From positions 7,114,001 to 7,178,000 of the forward strand of contig NZ_CP108568.1 of assembly GCF_036010485.1 (NCBI RefSeq): a DNA stretch of 64,000 nt, given 5' to 3'. The notes beneath the pieces are model-generated. The model searched no databases. It was not told the DNA's origin and saw only the letters and a program-made list of their open reading frames with translations. Numbering within the stretch: the stretch's first letter is position 1; each line of letters starts with the position of its first letter. This document shows, piece after piece, positions 59,796 through 64,000 of the stretch. Source of the DNA: Streptomyces sp. NBC_01198 (GTDB taxonomy: Bacteria; Actinomycetota; Actinomycetes; Streptomycetales; Streptomycetaceae). The translations under genes and the position numbers were made by a program.

Positions 59796-60289
59796 GCCGA
59801 CAGCGCCTTGCCCTTGGCCTTCCAAGCGGCCATGACGGTGGCGTCGGCGAACATTGCCTGGTTCTCCGCCCACAGCTTCTTCAGGTCGGCGACGTTGGTC
59901 TGCTTCGCGATCTCGGCCAGGATCCAGGCATTCGGGTCCGCCGCAGGCTGCTGCGGTGCGGTCGGGGTGATGCCGGCGGGCTTGGCGCCTGCGGCCTGCG
60001 CCCAGGGGTCGCCCTCCTGCTTCGCGGTCGACGCGCTGGGCTCTTCGCTGACAACGACGCCGCCGAGCTGCGCGGCGATGAGGCCGTTGCCGTGCGCAGC
60101 CTGCGTGGCGTTGACGACGAGGCTGTTCAGCGTCAGTCCCGCCACACTATCACGCTCGAAGCCGAAGTAGGCGATGATGTCCTCGCGGACGTCGGCCGGG
60201 GACCCCTGGAAGACGGCCCAGGTCTCCTCGTAGCCCTTGCCGTACTTGATGGTGACGCTCAGTCCGCGATCCCTCGTGGTTTCGCTCAC
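59792..60289 (-). CDS. hypothetical phage protein, 165 aa
   Basis: The N-terminal 90 residues are a beta-rich domain (LSVTIKYGKGYEETWAVFQG, DVREDIIAYFGFERDSVAGL). A Pro/Ala-rich linker (PSASTAKQEGDPWAQAAGAK) leads to a helical C-terminus (LKKLWAENQAMFADATVMAA). The layout resembles phage ssDNA-binding or recombination accessory proteins but I do not recognise the family. It holds one 17-bp-like motif inside its coding region. Confidence 0.6.
   Translation of the reverse strand: MSETTRDRGLSVTIKYGKGYEETWAVFQGSPADVREDIIAYFGFERDSVAGLTLNSLVVNATQAAHGNGLIAAQLGGVVVSEEPSASTAKQEGDPWAQAAGAKPAGITPTAPQQPAADPNAWILAEIAKQTNVADLKKLWAENQAMFADATVMAAWKAKGKALSA
60141..60157 (-). repeat. stoperator-like 17-bp motif, site 4 (13/17, intragenic)
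   Basis: CGCCACACTATCACGCT, 13 of 17 positions. It lies inside the coding region of the 165-residue protein, same orientation as the others. Confidence 0.4.
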
Positions 60290-60352
60290 TCGGTGGTGTG
60301 CTCCTCTCTCGTGTCCTGCGGCTTCGCCCTGCCGGGCTCTCCCTGTTGACGT

Positions 60353-60369
60353 TGCTACAGTATCACACA
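60353..60369 (-). repeat. stoperator-like 17-bp motif, site 5 (13/17)
   Basis: TGCTACAGTATCACACA, 13 of 17 positions. It spans the stop codon of the exonuclease gene and the gap to the next start. Confidence 0.5.
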
Positions 60370-61361
60370 GGCGTCGAAGAAGAAGAACCTTCTCGTGTGA
60401 CCTGGCTCACGAGGCGGATCAGTCCGCCCTTCCTTGCTCGGCGAGCTCGGATGTCCAGTGCGAACAGCGCGTCGTCCCAGCCCTGTCGAAGGTCTGCCCA
60501 GTACAGGTTGCACTCGGTGCCATCCTGCGGCAGGTGAATGATGATGCCCCAGTCCTGGCAGATGTCCCCTAGGGGCTCGTACGCCTTCGCCGCCTCCTCG
60601 GCGGACACCTCAGTCTTGCGCCACTTCGCCCACGCCTTCTCGGATTCCTTGTCGCCCCTGATTCGGGTGGGCGCCGGAAAGACGGTGTGGTCGTACTTCT
60701 GGCCCCGCGAGTAGATGGCGAGCTGCGCCGGCATCTTGATCTTGCCGTAGTCGATGGCCGTCTCCCCGCCGGTCTTCAGGTCCACGATGTGGCGACCTGG
60801 GCAGGCATCGCCGGAGCGACAGGGAAAGTCCAACTCGGCGGTGCGGTCGAAGGTGCCTCCGACACCCAACTCCGGCACGACGACGAACTGTTCGGCGGAG
60901 ATCATGTGCAGGCCGCTGGTCTCGATCATGTACGAGGCCATGAGCTCGACCTCTTCCGGCGTAGTGCCCTGCGGCAGAGGCTCGCCCCGGTCGACGTACT
61001 CCGAGAGGGTGTGCAGGTGTGTACCCTGCGCGCTGGCCTTGCTCGCACCGGCCACGTCGGCGGCTCTCTCCGCGAGGGCGTTCAACTTGCGCTTGCCTTC
61101 GGGGCTGCTCGGGTTGAGACCTTCGGTCTCACCGAGGATTGAAGGCTGTTCTGCCGCGCCGAGAAGCGTCATGCGCTGCTTCCAGGTGGACAGGGCGCTC
61201 TTGTCTTCGATGCAGTCGATGAACGTCGTCGTCCTCGTCAGCACCATCGGCTTGCCGCCGTCCGGCGGAATGATGAGCGGGCTTCCCCGGCCGTCACGCG
61301 GGACGGAATCGTTCGGGTGGACGGCGGCCTTCGCGGGAATCTCCCGCAGGTTCAGACTCAC
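60363..61361 (-). CDS. Cas4/RecB-like PD-(D/E)xK exonuclease
   Basis: A 332-residue phage nuclease. GTG 61361 overlaps the upstream stop (GTGA). The active site is seen in GTFDRTAELDFPCRSGDACP and GRHIVDLKTGGETAIDYGK, i.e. the Asp...Asp-Leu-Lys pattern, followed by PAQLAIYSRG. Such nucleases act in phage DNA recombination or end processing. It ends in Val-stop within the 17-bp motif. Confidence 0.85.
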   Translation of the reverse strand: MSLNLREIPAKAAVHPNDSVPRDGRGSPLIIPPDGGKPMVLTRTTTFIDCIEDKSALSTWKQRMTLLGAAEQPSILGETEGLNPSSPEGKRKLNALAERAADVAGASKASAQGTHLHTLSEYVDRGEPLPQGTTPEEVELMASYMIETSGLHMISAEQFVVVPELGVGGTFDRTAELDFPCRSGDACPGRHIVDLKTGGETAIDYGKIKMPAQLAIYSRGQKYDHTVFPAPTRIRGDKESEKAWAKWRKTEVSAEEAAKAYEPLGDICQDWGIIIHLPQDGTECNLYWADLRQGWDDALFALDIRARRARKGGLIRLVSQVTREGSSSSTPV

Positions 61362-61696
61362 GCGGTTACCGCAACGCGGCTCAGGATGGGCGTCGTTGCG
61401 AGGGTCGCCAGGCCAGCGACACTCGGACGCTCGCTGGTCTCGGTCAGGTAGATGCGCACGCTCCCATCCGGGAGCAACTCGGGCTCCCCGTAACCGTCGT
61501 CGATGGGCTCCAGGCCGATCGACCTTACGTGACGAAGCACCTGACCCATGATGCTCGGGCTGTACCCCGGTGCTGCGTCGATGTAGCAATCCTCTGCGTC
61601 CACGTCTACGTGTACGTGGATGAGCCCCTGTGGCGCCTCGAAGTCGACCACAGATGACCTCTCAGATGCAGAGGCCCCCCCCTGGGCTAGGTCCAT
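61358..61696 (-). CDS. hypothetical phage protein, 112 aa, first gene of the replication operon
   Basis: ATG 61696 is chosen because GGAGG lies 8 nt upstream. The product starts MDLAQGGASASERSSVVDFE and contains SPSIMGQVLRHVRSIGLEPI. No family recognised. It heads the minus-strand early operon behind a promoter and a 17-bp motif. Confidence 0.65.
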   Translation of the reverse strand: MDLAQGGASASERSSVVDFEAPQGLIHVHVDVDAEDCYIDAAPGYSPSIMGQVLRHVRSIGLEPIDDGYGEPELLPDGSVRIYLTETSERPSVAGLATLATTPILSRVAVTA

Positions 61697-61709
61697 ACTT
61701 TGCGCCTCC

Positions 61710-61726
61710 AGTGTGTAAGTGTGACT
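61710..61726 (+). repeat. stoperator-like motif, site 6 (14/17, opposite orientation)
   Basis: AGTGTGTAAGTGTGACT matches the complement of the 17-mer at 14 positions. It lies between the early promoter and the first gene of the operon, where a repressor would block transcription. Confidence 0.5.
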
Positions 61727-61735
61727 GAGAGCGTC

Positions 61736-61765
61736 AGTCTGCACAAGTCCTCCACAAAACGTCAA
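61736..61765 (-). promoter_or_regulatory. candidate early promoter
   Basis: On the minus strand TTGACG (61765-61760) and CAGACT (61741-61736) have an 18-bp spacer. An AT-rich stretch lies upstream at 61780-61805. It would drive the operon beginning at 61696. Confidence 0.45.
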
Positions 61766-61834
61766 CCACTTCCCAAAAGTTTCCCCGGGTAACTTTAATT
61801 TTGAATGACCCTCATGTGTCCCCTGACGTGCGAA

Positions 61835-61862
61835 CACCCCCCCGTCTACAGGCGGGAGGGTG
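61835..61862 (-). terminator. hairpin after the HTH gene
   Basis: A 10-bp stem (one C-A mismatch) formed by 61835-61844 and 61853-61862. It lies downstream of the repressor-like gene on the minus strand and would separate it from the early promoter. Confidence 0.55.
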
Positions 61863-61882
61863 CTCTCGGAGTGGGGCGCGGC

Positions 61883-62338
61883 CTACTCCTCAACTGTGCC
61901 GCGGACCCGAGTCCGCTTGGCTGGCGTGCGGATGATGTCGGTGTCAGTTTCCTCGCGCGGCACATAGAACCAGCCCTCCTCTGTCTCTTCGTCGTAGTGC
62001 ACGACTACGTCCTCTTCTTTGAGTATGTCGAGCCAGGACTGAAGCCGGCCGGCGTAGTCGTCGGTCAGTGGCAGCCCTTCGCGTCGCCGCGCCTCCTGGC
62101 GGAGCATGGTGATCGGGTAGGCCCACCGGTGCTCCTCCCGTACGAACCACGGGATCAGCTCGTCGTTACGCGCGATGCGGCGCGGGATGCCGTTCCGCGT
62201 GCGAAAATTGGCCCACATCGTCTGGGTTGTCGTGATGTGGTACTTCTGCTCGTACTGCTCGATCATGTAGCTATAAGGTCGATCCTCCTCGAACCAACGC
62301 AGAACCTCTGCCTTGTCCTGGATCTTGCTCGCTGGCAT
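61883..62338 (-). CDS. HTH DNA-binding protein, candidate phage repressor
   Basis: A 151-residue protein. Two helix-rich modules are seen: EVLRWFEEDRPYSYMIEQYE with TTTQTMWANFRTRNGIPRR, and WAYPITMLRQEARRREGLPL. The first looks like a helix-turn-helix with the second helix as recognition helix. The C-terminal domain is acidic and aromatic. It lies beside a divergent operator region and is read on its own unit, so it is the best candidate for the immunity repressor that binds the 17-bp sites. Confidence 0.65.
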   Translation of the reverse strand: MPASKIQDKAEVLRWFEEDRPYSYMIEQYEQKYHITTTQTMWANFRTRNGIPRRIARNDELIPWFVREEHRWAYPITMLRQEARRREGLPLTDDYAGRLQSWLDILKEEDVVVHYDEETEEGWFYVPREETDTDIIRTPAKRTRVRGTVEE

Positions 62339-62373
62339 GGTCCTCCACTCTCATACACTGTAGGTCTGACAAC

Positions 62374-62399
62374 AGACACAGTTACACACAGTGTGTTAC
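62374..62399. promoter_or_regulatory. operator region: stoperator-like motif overlapping a 19-bp palindrome
   Basis: AGACACAGTTACACACA (62374-62390) matches the 17-mer at 13 positions. It overlaps GTTACACACAGTGTGTTAC (62381-62399), a near-perfect palindrome with two mismatched arm positions. It lies in the divergent gap between the repressor-like gene and the plus-strand gene. Confidence 0.6.
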
Positions 62400-62462
62400 G
62401 TAGTCAAGGAAGGGTTGGCAAATGAGGCAACCCTTAGCGGCGGATCCGCGCCGTTGCGGGAT

Positions 62463-62479
62463 CGCGCAAGTATCACAGT
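62463..62479 (-). repeat. stoperator-like motif, site 8 (weak, 10/17)
   Basis: CGCGCAAGTATCACAGT keeps the core AGTATCACA. It lies 18 bp before the start of the plus-strand gene. Confidence 0.35.
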
Positions 62480-62496
62480 GACGGTTGGGAGCCGGA

Positions 62497-62898
62497 GTGA
62501 AAATTGAGGTAACCGTAGAAGTGACTGTATGCGACATCGACCCGGACCCGGAGGTACCGGCAAAGCGCTACAGCATCACGGCTGACGACGGCCGGACGGT
62601 CACGAGGGAACTATGCCCGAACCATGCGGAGCCCTTCGAAGCACTCCTCAGGGAGGAGGACCCTGGCCCCGAGGGCGAGAGCGAGTCGGACGACGGTCCC
62701 CCTCCGGTGAGGGTGCGCGGACATGGCGCCGTACCGAGGAAGACGGCCGCGGCGAAGAAGGCGGCGGCCAAGAAGACCGCCGCGGAGCCTGGGGCATCCT
62801 CGGAGGAGGAGCCGGCCCCCGCCGGCCGTCGTCGTCGCCGTCCGCCCGTGACCACCATGGCGCAGATCGAGCAGAAGAAGGCCGCGAGAGGGAACTAG
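62497..62898 (+). CDS. phage protein with CxxH motif and Lys/Ala-rich tail, 133 aa
   Basis: GTG 62497 has GGAG 6 nt upstream; TTG 62485 is in frame but lacks a site. The N-terminal 55 residues (VKIEVTVEVTVCDIDPDPEV, ITADDGRTVTRELCPNHAEP) resemble the dimerisation domain of Lsr2-like proteins, with an extra Cys and CPNH that could bind zinc. The tail has KTAAAKKAAAKKTAA, like histone H1 or Lsr2-type DNA-binding tails. It may be a phage nucleoid-type regulator. It is the only plus-strand gene in the right part. Confidence 0.65.
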   Translation: MKIEVTVEVTVCDIDPDPEVPAKRYSITADDGRTVTRELCPNHAEPFEALLREEDPGPEGESESDDGPPPVRVRGHGAVPRKTAAAKKAAAKKTAAEPGASSEEEPAPAGRRRRRPPVTTMAQIEQKKAARGN

Positions 62899-62908
62899 AG
62901 ACGGAGAA

Positions 62909-62942
62909 AGCGCCCCCGCCAGTGTGAGCCAGCGGGGGCGTT
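62909..62942. terminator. hairpin between convergent genes
   Basis: CGCCCCCGC (62911-62919) pairs with 62932-62940, extended by one A-T and one G-U pair. It lies between the plus-strand gene and the minus-strand holin-like gene, so it can serve both. Confidence 0.75.
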
Positions 62943-62949
62943 GCTCTGC

Positions 62950-63129
62950 TTACTTGGCGCCGTTGGGCTGGGCGTAGACGCCGAGCGCGGTGAGCACCTG
63001 TATGGCGGCGGCCACGTCGGGCTGATCGCCGAAATAGAAGACGGCGACGCCGGCCAGGGCGCCGATCGCGGCGACGACGGCCTTCGCGTAGGGCTGGAGC
63101 TTGGCGGGGAGCAGGTTGAGCAGATTCAC
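62950..63129 (-). CDS. small holin-like membrane protein, 59 aa
   Basis: GTG 63129 follows AAGGAGGATC. The product, with a hydrophobic segment KAVVAAIGALAGVAVFYFGD and a polar end, is next to the endolysin gene (26 bp apart). Phage holins and holin-like proteins are usually small, with one to three membrane spans, and adjacent to the endolysin. One clear span is seen, so this is a tentative assignment. Confidence 0.6.
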   Translation of the reverse strand: MNLLNLLPAKLQPYAKAVVAAIGALAGVAVFYFGDQPDVAAAIQVLTALGVYAQPNGAK

Positions 63130-63154
63130 GAGTGGATCCTCCTTGGGGGGTGGA

Positions 63155-64000
63155 TTAGGCCTTGACGGCGAAGCCGTGCCGCTTGCCGAGGGCGGTCAGG
63201 GAGGCGGAGCCGGGGATGCCGTCCGCGTCGCTGCCGGTGTAGTGGAGCTTCTTCTGCCAGGCCTTGTAGGCGGCAACGGTGGTGGTGCCGAAGGAGCCGT
63301 CGCTCGCGTACTTCGCGGAGAGGAGGCCTTCGGCCTTCAGGGCGGTCTCGACGAACTTCACGTCGGCCGCATGGGTCTGGTGGCCCTGCTTCCCCTTGGG
63401 GTCGGCCTTGGCCGCCGCGATCAGGTTGCTCAGGTCGACGACCTTCGCAGGGCCGGGCTTCGGTGCGGGCTTGGCCGGAGCGCTCGCCTTGGGGATGAGC
63501 CCTCGCTGCCACGCCTCCATGGCCGCCTTGGTCGCGAAGGCGGCGACGTCCGTGTCCACGGGGGACGAGGTCCACTGGTCGATCACCCAGGCGTGCTGGA
63601 TGGTCGGGTGGCCGGCGGAGCCGTTGTACTGGGCGATCCACAGCGCGTCGCCCGCGTACGAGGTCGAGTCGTGGTTCAGCCAGAAGTCGCGGTTGCAGTA
63701 CAGGCCCACGCGGTGGGTCGGCCGCAGCCGCTTGACCTCCTTGATGAACGCGTCCTTCTGGGCGCAGGAGACGCCCGGGTCCTCCCAGTCCGCCCACAGG
63801 GTGTCGCCGTCGACCATGGGGGTGTTCTTGACGAAGTAGGCGGCCTGGGCGGTCATGCTGCCGGGCCGAAGGAAGTGGTAGAAGCCGACCAGGAGCCCGC
63901 CCTTGCGGGCGTGAGCCACCTGGGCCTTCATGCGCGGGCTGAGGTAGCTCGTGCCCTCGGTGGTCTTGATGATGACGAAGGTCAGCCCGGCGGTAGAGGG
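63155..64000 (-). CDS. GH25 endolysin with peptidoglycan-binding domain (5' end outside window)
   Basis: The frame stays open to the right edge; the first residues visible are PSTAGLTFVIIKTTEGTSYL. GH25 (lysozyme M1-type) features are the conserved VIIKTTEGTSYLSPR, GFYHFLRPG, TLWADWEDPG with the catalytic acidic pair, and YCNRDFW. After a Pro/Lys/Ala linker (ASAPAKPAPKPGPAK) a PG_binding_1 domain follows (VKFVETALKAEGLLSAKYAS, DGIPGSASLTALGKRHG). The enzyme cleaves peptidoglycan for host lysis. Missing N-terminal part should be about 20-30 residues. Confidence 0.93.
   Translation of the reverse strand, partial: PSTAGLTFVIIKTTEGTSYLSPRMKAQVAHARKGGLLVGFYHFLRPGSMTAQAAYFVKNTPMVDGDTLWADWEDPGVSCAQKDAFIKEVKRLRPTHRVGLYCNRDFWLNHDSTSYAGDALWIAQYNGSAGHPTIQHAWVIDQWTSSPVDTDVAAFATKAAMEAWQRGLIPKASAPAKPAPKPGPAKVVDLSNLIAAAKADPKGKQGHQTHAADVKFVETALKAEGLLSAKYASDGSFGTTTVAAYKAWQKKLHYTGSDADGIPGSASLTALGKRHGFAVKA

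Noticed and set aside
62909-62942. Hairpin considered as phage attachment core
   Set aside because: It sits exactly between convergent genes and has normal terminator geometry; no second copy is seen in the window.

Overview
The window is high-GC DNA with strong codon bias and Streptomyces-type families (DUF6397, DUF6421, DUF5134, LutABC, an AfsR/SARP regulator, an XRE regulator beside an HATPase protein). It most likely comes from a chromosome of the Streptomycetaceae; no rRNA or species marker is present, so I do not name a species. Two parts can be told apart: ordinary chromosome from 1 to about 49.4 kb, and a block of phage genes from about 51.8 kb to the right edge. Between them lies a tRNA-like element and a small peptide-modification cassette.

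Chromosomal part. 1-8.5 kb holds a partial flavoprotein reductase, a hypothetical protein, a methyltransferase, a roadblock protein, a DUF6397 protein and a DUF3516-type helicase. 8.5-17.7 kb holds a heterodimeric ABC exporter, a secreted alpha-amylase with a starch-binding domain, MscL, and a MarR/ABC divergent pair. 17.7-20.7 kb is a lutABC lactate-oxidation operon. 20.8-33.1 kb is mixed metabolism and repair: flavin monooxygenase, a GH3-like protein behind a DasR-like box, YjbQ, a LigC-type ligase divergent from a LigD-type polymerase, GlxA/DJ-1 proteins, Lrp, a lactonase, a sugar kinase and uracil-DNA glycosylase. 33.1-40.0 kb looks like a complete locus for a disulfide-rich secreted peptide: a 66-residue peptide with eight cysteines, a membrane thioredoxin-like protein, an ABC exporter, an S26 peptidase, a MauE-type redox membrane protein and a SARP/NB-ARC/TPR regulator. 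Paired 11-bp-spaced repeats of the kind SARPs bind lie in front of the peptide gene. 40-49.4 kb is housekeeping and regulatory genes ending in an XRE / HATPase / unknown / NUDIX group.

Junction, 49.4-51.8 kb. A well-formed tRNA cloverleaf carries a 29-nt anticodon loop that itself folds into a 9-bp hairpin. It is followed by two overlapping tiny ORFs, a 58-residue candidate RiPP precursor ending in a Cys/Gly-Gly-Trp tail, a GC hairpin, and a HExxH protein of the putative peptide beta-hydroxylase type. A pentapeptide-repeat gene faces it.

Phage part, 51.8-64 kb. Almost all genes run on the minus strand, joined by 4-bp stop/start overlaps: two sigma-like halves, metallophosphoesterase, DUF7768-like protein, split primase, small VSR-like nuclease, DnaB/RepA-like helicase, a Cas4/RecB-like exonuclease and a likely repressor, then a small holin-like protein and a GH25 endolysin that runs off the edge. 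A 17-bp motif (AGTCACAGTATCACACT) recurs at gene ends and starts and resembles a stoperator system. No integrase, capsid, portal or terminase gene is in view, so the phage is only partly covered.
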